NCBI RefSeq assembly: GCF_001940785.1
Contig: NZ_MSLS01000002.1
Coordinates: 133,077 to 197,076 of the forward strand
Direction: 5' to 3'
DNA: 64,000 nucleotides
Origin: Bacillus sp. MRMR6
Lineage (GTDB): Bacteria > Bacillota > Bacilli > Bacillales > Cytobacillaceae
The notes under the pieces are model-generated. The model did not search any database, was not told where the DNA came from, and saw only the letters and a program-made list of their open reading frames with translations. The position numbers and the translations under genes are program-made. The number at the start of each line of letters is the position of its first letter. Position 1 is the stretch's first letter. Positions 18,660-27,673 of this stretch are shown here, piece by piece.

Positions 18660-19429
18660 TGCTAGTAGAAATTAACCTGCTTCCTCAAAAAGAACGTGGA
18701 AAAAAAGGCCTTATCCTGATGCTGGTAAGCTTTGCTGTCCTATTAATAGCAGTCGGCGGCGTTTATTTATGGCAAATTCAACAGGTGAGAAGTGATATCG
18801 CTGCAGTTGACCAACAAATTGATACCACTAAAAAGCTTGCTGAAATTGAACAAAACAATGCCGGGAAAACCGAAGCACAGTTATCTGTTACTGTATTAAA
18901 AAATGCTGTGAGTTGGGCCGATAACTACCCGATTCAAACCGTTCCAGTTATGCAACATTTAACTGGATTACTGCCAGAACGAGGCTTTATTCAAACCTTT
19001 GGTTATACAGAAGCTGGTACGGTTACTCTCTCTGTTCAATTTGATAGTTCTAGGGAAGCAGCATACTTCCTAGATAACCTAAACGAGTCAGACTATATAG
19101 ACGAAGCGAGTCTTAGTTCATTAGCCGCACAAGAGCTTGAAGAAGCGAAAGAAACGGCCACTACTACATCTGGAACTCAAACAGTTGATAATCAGTTGAA
19201 TACTAACGATAGTTTTATTGTTACAATTGACCCTAATGATCCTTCTAGATTCATTTTTACTCCGGTAAAACCAAATGAAAGTGAATCTGCGAACACACAG
19301 CCAGAGATAAAGTATCCGACTAACAAATATGTACCAAGATATATTGGACAGTTTGAGATTAAATTCACAAAGGAAACGATTAAGCAACTCATAAACAAAG
19401 GTAATGGAGAAGAGGTGACAGCATCATGA
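18659..19429 (+). CDS. pilN: pilus assembly protein PilN
   Basis: A 256-residue bitopic protein. The N-terminal MLVEINLLPQ is the conserved PilN tail that inserts into PilM. It is followed by one transmembrane helix (about 18-38), a coiled coil and a ferredoxin-like periplasmic-type domain, with a long Thr/Asn-rich insertion before the last strands. ATG 18656 also fits, but GAGGTG at 18648-18653 is only 2 nt from it and 5 nt from ATG 18659. It forms the alignment subcomplex with PilM and PilO. Confidence 0.85.
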   Translation: MLVEINLLPQKERGKKGLILMLVSFAVLLIAVGGVYLWQIQQVRSDIAAVDQQIDTTKKLAEIEQNNAGKTEAQLSVTVLKNAVSWADNYPIQTVPVMQHLTGLLPERGFIQTFGYTEAGTVTLSVQFDSSREAAYFLDNLNESDYIDEASLSSLAAQELEEAKETATTTSGTQTVDNQLNTNDSFIVTIDPNDPSRFIFTPVKPNESESANTQPEIKYPTNKYVPRYIGQFEIKFTKETIKQLINKGNGEEVTAS

Positions 19430-20202
19430 AGCTTCGACTTTCAAAAAGAGAAAAGCTAGTAATGTTGTTTGGCATCCTCCTAGTGGCGTTATTCATCACC
19501 ATTGTTCAATTCATGATGCTTTCACCCCTGAAAACTGACCTTGAAACGAAAGAGCAAACACTGAAGACAGAACAAAAGCTATTAGAGACCATCACACAGA
19601 AAAAAGCAGACGAAACGACAAAAGTTGTAGAGGATACTAGGGAACTACAGAAAAAAGTTCCAGTAGCACCCCTTCAAGAGCAATTTGTACTGGACCTTGA
19701 AAGGGCAGAAACTGTTTCTAGCAGCTTGGTTAAGTCGATGAGCTTTGCTAAAGATGTGGATGTACCAGTTGCACCCCCAGCACCGGAAACGGCGGCTAAT
19801 GGCGAAACAACTGATGAGGATCTAGAGGTTAAGACGGTTCAGGAAGTGACTGCTGAACAGGAAGCTCAGGCAGCTAATACTGTTACTGGCTTAAAAAAGC
19901 TAACCATTAGCTTAAGTGTAGAATCACCAACTTATGGAGATCTTGAGAAGTTTATTAGCACACTTGAATCATTGAATCGAATTGTCGTAGTCGAATCGAT
20001 AAGTTATTCGGGCGGTAAAGAAATTACTAGTTTAGATAGTAAAGATGCAGAAGAAAAGCTAACCTACAGTCTAACGGTCTCTGCTTATTACTTGCCTACC
20101 TTAAATGATTTAATAGCTGATCTTCCAAAGATTGATGCGCCAGGACCTGCTAACAAGAAAAACCCATTAAGTGCATCTACTAAATTGAGTGGAAATAACT
20201 AA
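19426..20202 (+). CDS. pilO: pilus assembly protein PilO
   Basis: A 258-residue bitopic protein: short cytoplasmic tail (KLRLSKREK), a transmembrane helix (about 11-33), a coiled coil (LKTDLETKEQTLKTEQKLLETITQ is its core) and a C-terminal ferredoxin-like domain. PilO pairs with PilN. The start ATG overlaps the pilN stop by 4 nt. An Ala/Pro/Glu-rich linker separates coiled coil and domain. Secretin-linked PilP and PilQ are absent, as expected with no outer membrane. Confidence 0.83.
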   Translation: MKLRLSKREKLVMLFGILLVALFITIVQFMMLSPLKTDLETKEQTLKTEQKLLETITQKKADETTKVVEDTRELQKKVPVAPLQEQFVLDLERAETVSSSLVKSMSFAKDVDVPVAPPAPETAANGETTDEDLEVKTVQEVTAEQEAQAANTVTGLKKLTISLSVESPTYGDLEKFISTLESLNRIVVVESISYSGGKEITSLDSKDAEEKLTYSLTVSAYYLPTLNDLIADLPKIDAPGPANKKNPLSASTKLSGNN

Positions 20203-20230
20203 ATAATAATCATGGCAAAGGGCACTTTCT

Positions 20231-20659
20231 ATGAAAAAACGAATGAGTTGGAATCAAAAAGGATACACACTTGTTGAATTATTAGCAGTCATAGTAATCT
20301 TAGGGATCATTGCATCAGTAGGCCTCGTATCGATTGATAGTGTAATCGCTAATTCAAAAGATAAAATCTTTGTTAATAATGCAAAAGCGATCTTACATGC
20401 AGCTGAGTTATATCTGAATGATGAAGTTGAAGATAGAAACAGTATAGCTAAAATCACTTATGAAGAATTGTTTAACAAGAATTATATTAATGAATTTTAT
20501 GACCCATACACTGGAGAGGTATTATCTCCATCTGAAATCACTTATGTTGAGTTAATTGATGGGAAAATTTCTTCAGTGTGTTTATATGGAGAAAATCGTA
20601 ACCTTTGCACAGAGATTGACAATATCTCGGTAGGTCTAATTAAATTCAACAACAATTAA
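20231..20659 (+). CDS. second type IV pilin
   Basis: A 142-residue prepilin: leader ending NQKG, then YTLVELLAVIVILGIIASVGLV with Glu+5. The head contains a Cys pair near the C-terminus (CLYGENRNLC), which could close a small disulfide loop, unlike the first pilin at 16491. It is the last gene of the pil operon, 28 nt after pilO, and is followed by a terminator. It may be an alternative major subunit or a minor pilin. Confidence 0.85.
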   Translation: MKKRMSWNQKGYTLVELLAVIVILGIIASVGLVSIDSVIANSKDKIFVNNAKAILHAAELYLNDEVEDRNSIAKITYEELFNKNYINEFYDPYTGEVLSPSEITYVELIDGKISSVCLYGENRNLCTEIDNISVGLIKFNNN

Positions 20660-20682
20660 AAAATTTGGCGAAAGCATCTAGT

Positions 20683-20716
20683 AACAAGACGACAAAAGTC
20701 TTGTTATTTTTTTTTG
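20683..20716 (+). terminator. intrinsic terminator ending the pil operon
   Basis: AACAAGAC and GTCTTGTT form an 8-bp stem with a 7-nt loop, followed by a long T run. Confidence 0.88.
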
Positions 20717-20770
20717 TACATATGGTAGGCTAGTAGAAATCAGTGTCGGGAGGGAAAGGAGTACGAATGA

Positions 20771-21835
20771 GTGGACAAGCCTAAAAATGGCCATACAATA
20801 AAGATTAAGTTAAATGGTGAACAGCAGTCGTTTAAAGAAGAGCCGGTAAAAAAGCTAGCTGACAAGGAAGCTGAACCGTTTTCAACGGTTATCAAGATTG
20901 ATCCAGAACACCTCGAACAAGAAAGCTTCAGAGAAACAGCGGCTGCTCAGGAATCTGTCGATGAGAGTTTTGATTGGATCATTCCTGAGTCTTCCGAAAA
21001 TGACATTGTCGAATATAAGATTGCCAGCAGTCAAAAGTCGAAAAAAGCCGGAAAGAAAACCGTATCCTTTTCAACCTTTTCCAAGAAAAGAAATGGTGGA
21101 GCCATTAAAAATATATTGTTCACGGCTGTTTTTGCCATTCTCATTGGAACGAGCTTAGGTGTGTTGATGTTAAAGCTCTTTATTACGGATACTGACAAAC
21201 CTGCTGTTGTGCAGCCAGTCGGTGGTGAAACGGGGAAGAATACAGGGGAAGAAAAGACGCCTGCCGCGACAGCATCGACAGTAATACCTACTCAGACCAT
21301 CTTTGTGGTCCAGGGTGGTTATTTTTCAACAAAAGAGTTGGCGGTATCAGGAGCGAACGCGGTAAAAGGGAAAGGGGCTGCTGCAACTTCAATTGCAATC
21401 GATGGTAAGGAATACTTATTCATAGGGGTAGCCGATTCTGTTGAGTCAGCAAAACAGTTGGGAACTTTTTATAAAGAAAACAATAGTGTCGAAGATGTAT
21501 ATGCCAAATCAATAGCAGTACCCGAAAAGACAGTGGCCGAGATCAATGAGACTGAAAAAGCTTTCCTTGAATCTAGTGCAGCCATTTATCAGCAGCTTTC
21601 AAAGATCAGTTCAACGGGGATCGTTACTAAAACAGCTGCAGATGACATCAATGCTTTAAGCGAACAACTCAAATCTGGTGACAAGCTAAATAATGAGAAA
21701 GTAAAGGGTCTCCATGCCGATTTGACCGGCGCTGTAGAAAAGGTTAAATCCTTCCAGACTTCGAAGGAAACTAAGAGTCTCATTGAAGCACAGCAGCACT
21801 TATTAAATTTCATATCTGCCTATTACGCACTGTAA
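20771..21835 (+). CDS. spoIIB: SpoIIB-like SPOR-domain sporulation protein
   Basis: 354 residues: a charged cytoplasmic N-terminus, one transmembrane helix at about 113-137, and an extracytoplasmic SPOR domain at about 176-240 (TIFVVQGGYFSTKELA...YLFIGVADSVESAKQL). A helical C-terminal part follows. SPOR domains bind denuded septal peptidoglycan. In B. subtilis, SpoIIB localises to the sporulation septum and aids engulfment, and its gene also lies between comC and maf. The start is GTG 20771 with AAAGGAG 9 nt upstream; the nearby ATG 20767 runs into a stop after five codons. Confidence 0.85.
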   Translation: MDKPKNGHTIKIKLNGEQQSFKEEPVKKLADKEAEPFSTVIKIDPEHLEQESFRETAAAQESVDESFDWIIPESSENDIVEYKIASSQKSKKAGKKTVSFSTFSKKRNGGAIKNILFTAVFAILIGTSLGVLMLKLFITDTDKPAVVQPVGGETGKNTGEEKTPAATASTVIPTQTIFVVQGGYFSTKELAVSGANAVKGKGAAATSIAIDGKEYLFIGVADSVESAKQLGTFYKENNSVEDVYAKSIAVPEKTVAEINETEKAFLESSAAIYQQLSKISSTGIVTKTAADDINALSEQLKSGDKLNNEKVKGLHADLTGAVEKVKSFQTSKETKSLIEAQQHLLNFISAYYAL

Positions 21836-21878
21836 ATGACAAATCTCGATATTTTCTAGGAAATAATTTTATTGCCCT

Positions 21879-21910
21879 AGCCTGTTCATACTGGACAGGC
21901 TTTGCTTTTT
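21879..21910 (+). terminator. intrinsic terminator after spoIIB
   Basis: AGCCTGTTC and GGACAGGCT form a 9-bp stem (one G-T wobble) with a 5-nt loop and a T-rich tail. Confidence 0.82.
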
Positions 21911-22044
21911 GTAGAATAGTGGTTTTCACTTGCATATTTTGTCAATTTTCTTCGAACTTTAAGGATATAAAAATTGTTTGCGCATGCAACTTCTGATACG
22001 ATTAGAGTGTATCTTCCTAAATGATGCAAAGGTATGGTGATGAA

Positions 22045-22617
22045 ATGCAAAACCTCATTTTAGCCTCTTCTTCTCCACGGCGAAAAGAACTTCTAGAAAA
22101 CCTCCAATTAACCTTCACGATTTCAAGCAGTGAAGTGGATGAAAGCTTTGATCCAATGCTTTCACCTGAGGATGTAGTGATGGAACTTGCCGAACGAAAA
22201 GCACAGGCAGTTTTTAAAGACAATCCTGAAAGCTTTGTCCTTGGCTCGGATACGATTGTGGTCGCAAACGGTCAAGTGTTAGGGAAGCCCACAAACTCCG
22301 AAGAAGCGACAAGGATGCTAACGATCCTTTCAGGGCAGCAGCACGATGTTTACACAGGTGTGGCCATTTTATCTGCAAATGTTTCAACAAAATTTTTTGA
22401 AAAAACAGAAGTAGAGTTTTGGGAGTTAACGGACGAGGAAATATCCTATTACGTGCAAAGTGGTGAACCGCTTGATAAAGCAGGTTCGTACGGTATTCAG
22501 CAGCTAGGAAGCATGCTTGTCAAAAGAATAAAAGGTGATTATTTTGCGGTTGTCGGCCTCCCGGTTGCGAGGACGGTTCGTGAACTGAGAAAGGCCGGCT
22601 ATCAATTGCCGTATTAA
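22045..22617 (+). CDS. maf: Maf nucleotide pyrophosphatase
   Basis: A 190-residue Maf/Ham1-fold enzyme that hydrolyses non-canonical or modified pyrimidine nucleoside triphosphates (dTTP/UTP type); its B. subtilis counterpart is linked to septum regulation. Signature motifs: LILASSSPRRKELL at the N-terminus, GSDTIVV, GKP, YTGVA and DKAGSYGIQ. ATG 22045 is preferred over 22021 because it places the conserved LILASxSPRR segment at the usual distance from the start, and GGTGAT lies just upstream. It heads the maf-radC-mre region as in B. subtilis. Confidence 0.93.
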   Translation: MQNLILASSSPRRKELLENLQLTFTISSSEVDESFDPMLSPEDVVMELAERKAQAVFKDNPESFVLGSDTIVVANGQVLGKPTNSEEATRMLTILSGQQHDVYTGVAILSANVSTKFFEKTEVEFWELTDEEISYYVQSGEPLDKAGSYGIQQLGSMLVKRIKGDYFAVVGLPVARTVRELRKAGYQLPY

Positions 22618-22656
22618 AGCTGTTCTATAACTCCCGACTATAAGGGAGGAAACAGT

Positions 22657-23197
22657 GTGTCGACAAATTCATTAATGATACGTGATTTTCCGCAAGACGA
22701 AAGACCAAGAGAACGGTTTGTTCAAAACGGCCCAGAAAGCTTATCCAATCATGAACTAATTGCGATTTTATTACGGACGGGTACGAAGGATGAATCGGTA
22801 CTTCAATTATCGAATCGGTTGCTGACGAATTTCGAAGGCTTACGAATGTTAAAAGCAGCGACGTTAGAAGAAATGATGGAAATTAAAGGCATCGGCCAAG
22901 CAAAGGCGATCCAAATTCTTGCTGCCGTTGAAATTGGCAGACGGATTGCCAACTTGAAAAACGAAGACCGTTACGTGATTCGCTCCCCGGAAGATGGTGC
23001 GAATTATGTGATGAACGACATGCGCTTTCTTTCACAAGAGCACTTTGTCTGCTTGTATTTGAACACCAAGAATCAAGTGCTTCATAAACAGACGATCTTT
23101 ATTGGAAGTCTAAATGCCTCGATCGTGCACCCTAGGGAGGTGTACCGCGAAGCTTTAAAGCGGTCAGCGGCCTCTATTATTGCCCTGCATAACCATC
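22657..23197 (+). CDS. radC: DNA repair protein RadC, exon 1
   Basis: First 541 nt of radC. It encodes the N-terminal helix-hairpin-helix part (MLKAATLEEMMEIKGIGQAKAIQI) and most of the JAMM/MPN+ domain up to ALHNH. The start is GTG 22657 with GGGAGGA upstream. The reading frame breaks at 23198, where a group II intron begins inside the metal-binding motif. Joined to 24026-24174, it gives a 229-residue protein, the normal RadC length, with HNHPSGDP intact. RadC's biochemical role is unsettled despite the name. Unspliced, translation ends at 23214 with six non-native codons. Confidence 0.93.
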
Positions 23198-24025
23198 GTG
23201 CGACACGTTCGTAACTGAAAAGGTTACGCAAGTGATTCTTGAACTCTTAACTTGATAGGTGGAATGATAGGGTAACGCCTTGAAACGCCTACTCTAATAC
23301 TCCGACATGCGTTATTTGAAAGTGTATAAGAATAAGGTATGAAGCTCGGTAAAGTCGGCTGAAAGTTGCCGTAGTGCTCATGAGTAACCGAAAGCTAACC
23401 AGAGGTGGTTGGTGCAACTGATAAGTCGGGAGTCGTGAAAAACTTAATATGGTGAGAATGTGGTGAAACACTGACGAACTAGCGAACCAAATGTCTGGAA
23501 GTGGAACTACTTAGAAATGAGTAGACTTGATGAAATTTCAAGTGCGTTCCGTGGGCGAGTAAGTATGGTGGTTTCGAAAGCTCCATGCATCGTTACAGGC
23601 GATGGAGAGGACGCCAGGCAAGAGCTAGCACCTAAGTTAAGTATTGATAGGGTTAAGGGAACGTGGAAAGCTATCAACATGGAGAGTACACACTCGATGA
23701 AGTGTTAGGAAGGAAAGGAATATATCTATAACTTCCTTTTATGGTAGTGAGAGTAGAGGCAGAAGTGATGAAGTTTCTGTAATGGAAATGGAACAATAGC
23801 CTCAAGTCGTTTTAATTAAGCTATTTCAACTCAATCAACTCAAGGATTCTCGTAGGACTAAAAAGGTCATGAGCAAAGTTGAGTCGGGAGAGTCCTTGAT
23901 ATTTAGGAGATTGAGAAAAGGGAATAGATAGAAAACGATGGAATGCCGTGTGCGATGAAAGTTGCATGCACGGTGTGGAGCAGGGGAAAAGGCAGAGATA
24001 ACCTCAAAGCCTTACCTATTGCTAT
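23198..24025 (+). mobile_element. ORF-less group II intron interrupting radC
   Basis: The 828-nt insertion begins with GTGCG, the group II 5' consensus, and ends in CTAT. Domain V (34 nt, 23943-23976) aligns without gaps to the bacterial consensus, with a GAAA tetraloop at 23957-23960. The catalytic triad position reads UGC instead of AGC (23944-23946). Domain VI follows as an AAGGC/GCCTT hairpin with a candidate branch-point A at 24018, eight nt before the 3' end. No reverse transcriptase or maturase is encoded; the short frames inside are chance. IBS1 ACCAT (just before the junction) can pair with ATGGT at either of two intron sites (near 23450 and 23563). Insertion is in the sense direction, so splicing would restore radC. 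Confidence 0.93.
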
Positions 24026-24174
24026 CTTCTGGTGATCCCGCACCAAGTAAAGAGGACATTGAGGTGACCAAAAGGCTAGTGGAATGCGGAAAAATAATTG
24101 GCATCGAGTTGCTTGATCATTTGATCATCGGCGAAAATAAATTTGTCTCATTGAAAGAAAAAGGGTATTTATAA
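24026..24174 (+). CDS. radC: DNA repair protein RadC, exon 2
   Basis: Last 149 nt of radC, in frame only after removal of 23198-24025. It encodes [17 protein letters not shown] to the end (SLKEKGYL), including the Ser and Asp of the JAMM motif. It has no ribosome site or start codon of its own that would give a functional domain. The codons match RadC with no frameshift, which argues for purifying selection on the spliced product. Confidence 0.93.
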
Positions 24175-24401
24175 ACTATGATTTTATAAAACGTTGGGTT
24201 ATAATAATGGGTATGATTTTTTAGGCAATGTTACCATTAACTGACTTTAAATAACTAGAAAAAAGATATGATAGGGAAGTTCACCAAATGCCGTGAATAG
24301 TCTTATCTTATAAAAATTAACGAACACATATACGATATTAAGGTACATGACCTTACCATTTAGGAATGGATGCATTCGTATCAGAAAGGGAGATACAACT
24401 T

Positions 24402-25424
24402 ATGTTTGGAATTGGGACAAGAGATCTTGGAATTGACTTGGGAACAGCAAATACGCTTGTATTTGTGAAAGGAAAAGGGATTGTACTACGCGAGCCATCG
24501 GTTGTGGCGATGCAGACAGATACAAAACAAATCGTAGCGGTTGGTAATGATGCGAAAAATATGATTGGACGGACACCAGGAAATGTTGTCGCGATGCGTC
24601 CGATGAAGGATGGCGTAATCGCTGACTTCGAAACTACAGCAGTGATGATGAAATACCATATTCGCATGGCCCAGAAATCAAAAGGCATTTTCTCAGGAAA
24701 GCCGTATGTTATGGTCTGTGTCCCTTCAGGAATTACAGCTGTTGAAGAAAGAGCTGTAATCGATGCAACAAGACAAGCTGGCGCGAAGGATGCCTATACC
24801 ATTGAAGAACCATTTGCAGCGGCAATTGGGGCCAACCTGCCTGTTTGGGAGCCTACTGGCAGTATGGTCGTTGATATTGGCGGCGGAACAACTGAAGTGG
24901 CGATCATTTCCTTAGGGGGAATTGTGACAAGCCAATCGATCCGCGTTGCTGGCGATGAAATGGATGAGAGCATCATGTCATTCATTCGCAAGAATTATAA
25001 TTTAATGATTGGTGAGCGGACAGCAGAAGCCATTAAGATGGAGGTTGGCTCGGCTGGTGACCACGAAGGCGTTGAAAACATGGAAATTCGCGGACGTGAC
25101 CTGCTGACGGGTCTTCCTAAGACCATTGAAATCACGCCTAAAGAAATTGCTGTTGCCTTAAAGGATACGGTTTACGCAATTGTAGAAGCAGTGAAAAACA
25201 CACTGGAAAAAACTCCGCCAGAATTAGCTGCTGATATCATGGACCGTGGCATCGTATTAACAGGCGGTGGAGCCTTGCTTCGTAACTTGGACAAGGTCAT
25301 CAGTGAAGAAACAAACATGCCTGTACTAATTGCCGAAAACCCGCTTGACTGTGTAGCAATTGGAACAGGAAGAGCACTAGACCACATCCAGCTATTCAAA
25401 AACAAAGCCAAGGATACAAGATAA
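24402..25424 (+). CDS. mreB: rod shape-determining protein MreB
   Basis: A 340-residue bacterial actin that organises lateral cell-wall synthesis in filaments under the membrane. Actin-fold signatures: [11 protein letters not shown] (phosphate 1), [13 protein letters not shown] (phosphate 2) and [11 protein letters not shown] (adenosine). The start ATG 24402 follows AAAGGGAG; an in-frame ATG at 24366 would add 12 non-conserved residues. First gene of mreB-mreC-mreD. The 227 bp upstream of it hold no gene; a TATAAT-like hexamer lies near 24199. Confidence 0.97.
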   Translation: MFGIGTRDLGIDLGTANTLVFVKGKGIVLREPSVVAMQTDTKQIVAVGNDAKNMIGRTPGNVVAMRPMKDGVIADFETTAVMMKYHIRMAQKSKGIFSGKPYVMVCVPSGITAVEERAVIDATRQAGAKDAYTIEEPFAAAIGANLPVWEPTGSMVVDIGGGTTEVAIISLGGIVTSQSIRVAGDEMDESIMSFIRKNYNLMIGERTAEAIKMEVGSAGDHEGVENMEIRGRDLLTGLPKTIEITPKEIAVALKDTVYAIVEAVKNTLEKTPPELAADIMDRGIVLTGGGALLRNLDKVISEETNMPVLIAENPLDCVAIGTGRALDHIQLFKNKAKDTR

Positions 25425-25464
25425 ATCAACCTACTTTTTATAGATAAGATAGAGGTGTATAATC

Positions 25465-26346
25465 ATGCCACAGTTCTTCTTGAATAAACGTCTGATCATT
25501 TTGCTAGTCAGCATTATTGTTCTCGTGGCATTGATTGGGTTTTCGATAAGGGAGAGAGAGAAACTATCCTGGCCGGAGCAATTTGTCAAAGATAGCGCCG
25601 GCTGGGTTCAATCCCTCGTTTCAAAGCCTGCTCATTTTGTTGCAGGATTTTTTGAAAATCTACAGGACTTACAAAATACATATCAAGAGAATAAAGAGTT
25701 AAAATCACGGATGGAGCAGCTAGTTACCCTTGAGGCGAAGGTTCAAGAGCTAGAAAAGGATAATAAAGAGCTTCGTGATATTCTTGGTGAGGAAGAAACC
25801 CTGAGAGATTATGAGCCATTACAAGCAACTGTAATTGGCAGAAACCCTGATCGTTGGCATGAAATGATTATTATTAATAAAGGCAAATTGAACGGCATTC
25901 AGAAAAATATGGCCGTTGTCACAGCCCATGGATTAATTGGGAAAGTGAAGACCGTCAATCAGTTTAGCTCAACGGTTCAACTGTTGAGCGCCATGGATCC
26001 AAAAAACAGGATCTCTGCCATTATCCAAGGTGATACCAATGTCTTCGGACTAGTAGAGGGCTTTGATAAAGAGAAAAAGGCTCTACTCGTTAAGACCATT
26101 CCTGCTGGTGTAGAAATTAAAAAAGGCCAAAACGTCATTACATCCGGTCTAGGCGGAGTGTTCCCGCAAGGTCTGCAAATTGGTAAGGTAATCGAGGTTA
26201 AGCCGGATCAGTATGGCTTAAATCAAACCGCCTTAGTGGAACCGGGAGCAAATTTTTACGATCTTGAAAATATTATTGTCATCAAAAGAAATATGATTCA
26301 GCCTAATGGCGATGAGATGATTGATGGGGAGGAGGAGGAATATTGA
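25465..26346 (+). CDS. mreC: rod shape-determining protein MreC
   Basis: A 293-residue bitopic protein: transmembrane helix at about 8-26, a coiled coil (ENKELKSRMEQLVTLEAKV) and the two beta-barrel extracytoplasmic domain (GLIGKVKTVNQFSSTVQLL, SGLGGVFPQGLQIGKV). It links MreB and MreD with the elongasome synthases. The last codon overlaps the mreD start. Confidence 0.96.
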   Translation: MPQFFLNKRLIILLVSIIVLVALIGFSIREREKLSWPEQFVKDSAGWVQSLVSKPAHFVAGFFENLQDLQNTYQENKELKSRMEQLVTLEAKVQELEKDNKELRDILGEEETLRDYEPLQATVIGRNPDRWHEMIIINKGKLNGIQKNMAVVTAHGLIGKVKTVNQFSSTVQLLSAMDPKNRISAIIQGDTNVFGLVEGFDKEKKALLVKTIPAGVEIKKGQNVITSGLGGVFPQGLQIGKVIEVKPDQYGLNQTALVEPGANFYDLENIIVIKRNMIQPNGDEMIDGEEEEY

Positions 26347-26861
26347 AGAGGCTCCTTCTTCCTCTTTTGTTTCTGTTTCTTTTTCTATTAGAAAGCATTT
26401 TTGTACAATATATCCCGTCAAAAGTTTTTGGTCAGGATTACATATTGGTGCCCCACTTTTTGTTTGCAGGGATCCTCTTTTTAATGATTTATGCAGGTAG
26501 AAAGTATGGAATTATCTATGCAGCCGTTTTTGGTCTGCTCTTTGATATTATCTGGATTGAGATTATCGGGATTTATTTTTTCCTCTTTCCGTTTGTTACC
26601 TATCTCGGATCAAAAATCATGCATTTCCTGCAAGCGCATATCATTATCGCGTTCTTAGTATCACTCGCTGGTATTGCCCTACTAGAGATTGGTGTATATC
26701 AAATGGACTTTTTGATTCATGTAACGAACCTGGAATTTATGAGCTTTATTCGGATGCGTTTTACTCCTTCACTTATATTAAACGCCGTATTTATCATCAT
26801 CGCTGCCTATCCTTTAAAACGGCATTTTGAAAAGGTAGCTGAAGAATTGAGAGATGAGTAA
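26343..26861 (+). CDS. mreD: rod shape-determining protein MreD
   Basis: A 172-residue hydrophobic protein with about five transmembrane segments, typical MreD size. It starts at TTG 26343, overlapping the mreC stop (TTGA), behind a strong GGAGGAGGAGG. Part of the elongasome with MreBC and PBP2/RodA-type enzymes. Confidence 0.93.
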   Translation: MKRLLLPLLFLFLFLLESIFVQYIPSKVFGQDYILVPHFLFAGILFLMIYAGRKYGIIYAAVFGLLFDIIWIEIIGIYFFLFPFVTYLGSKIMHFLQAHIIIAFLVSLAGIALLEIGVYQMDFLIHVTNLEFMSFIRMRFTPSLILNAVFIIIAAYPLKRHFEKVAEELRDE

Positions 26862-26994
26862 TTTTTTTGAAGGAAAAGAAGCAGGAAGTGTCGAATTGAA
26901 TTTAGAAGGTGTATCATTACGCTTTTTTGAGCTGTAAAAAAATTTTACTTAGATACACGGCGTTCCTGAAATTATTTGAGGTGAAAAACTCTCC

Positions 26995-27672
26995 ATGAAA
27001 AAGCGACAAAATGTTACAATAAAAGGGACTAAGGATGGACTAGTCCTTCATTTAGATGACCAATGTTCCTACGATGAACTGATAAAGGAACTAGATGAAA
27101 AATTATCCGCAAACCTAAGAACTCAAGTTGAGCGGCAATTAACACCTGTTAAGGCGGTAGTTGGCAACAGGTATTTAAAGGCTGCTCAACGTGAAGAAAT
27201 AAAAGACTTAATTCGTCAGAAAAAGAATTTAAGTGTCCAAGATATCGTAACAAACGTGGTTACTAGGGAAGAGGCCGAGCAGCTTAAAGCTGAAGGCCAA
27301 GTCGTAACGGTGACTAAAATCATCCGTTCGGGACAAGTATTAGAGGTTCCAGGCGACTTGCTGCTAGTAGGCGATGTTAACCCTGGTGGAACCGTCATTG
27401 CAGGCGGTAACATTTTTATCATGGGCACCTTAAAGGGAATCGCACATGCTGGTTATTATGGCAATGACCAGGCCGTCATCACGGCATCCAGCATGCAGCC
27501 GTCACAGCTGCGGATCAGTGATTGTATCAATCGCGCCCCTGATGCCAGCCAAAATGAAAAACGTGAAATGGAATGTGCATACGTAGACGAGAATCGTCAA
27601 ATCATCGTTGATAGATTACAAGTTTTAATACAATTGAGGCCTAATTTAACAAGTTTAGAAGGGGGACATTAA
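26995..27672 (+). CDS. minC: septum site-determining protein MinC
   Basis: A 225-residue FtsZ polymerisation inhibitor. The N-terminal domain (1-100) targets FtsZ. The C-terminal beta-helical domain ([35 protein letters not shown]) mediates dimerisation and MinD binding. The gene is 1 nt upstream of minD. Confidence 0.96.
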   Translation: MKKRQNVTIKGTKDGLVLHLDDQCSYDELIKELDEKLSANLRTQVERQLTPVKAVVGNRYLKAAQREEIKDLIRQKKNLSVQDIVTNVVTREEAEQLKAEGQVVTVTKIIRSGQVLEVPGDLLLVGDVNPGGTVIAGGNIFIMGTLKGIAHAGYYGNDQAVITASSMQPSQLRISDCINRAPDASQNEKREMECAYVDENRQIIVDRLQVLIQLRPNLTSLEGGH

Positions 27673-27673
27673 T

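Noticed and set aside
23289-23708. Short open frames inside the radC intron as an intron-encoded protein
   Set aside because: They are about 60 codons, on both strands, with no reverse transcriptase, maturase or HNH motifs.
22657-24174. radC as a frameshifted pseudogene
   Set aside because: The break coincides with exact group II intron ends and the joined exons give an intact, full-length RadC, so disruption by an intron is the better reading.
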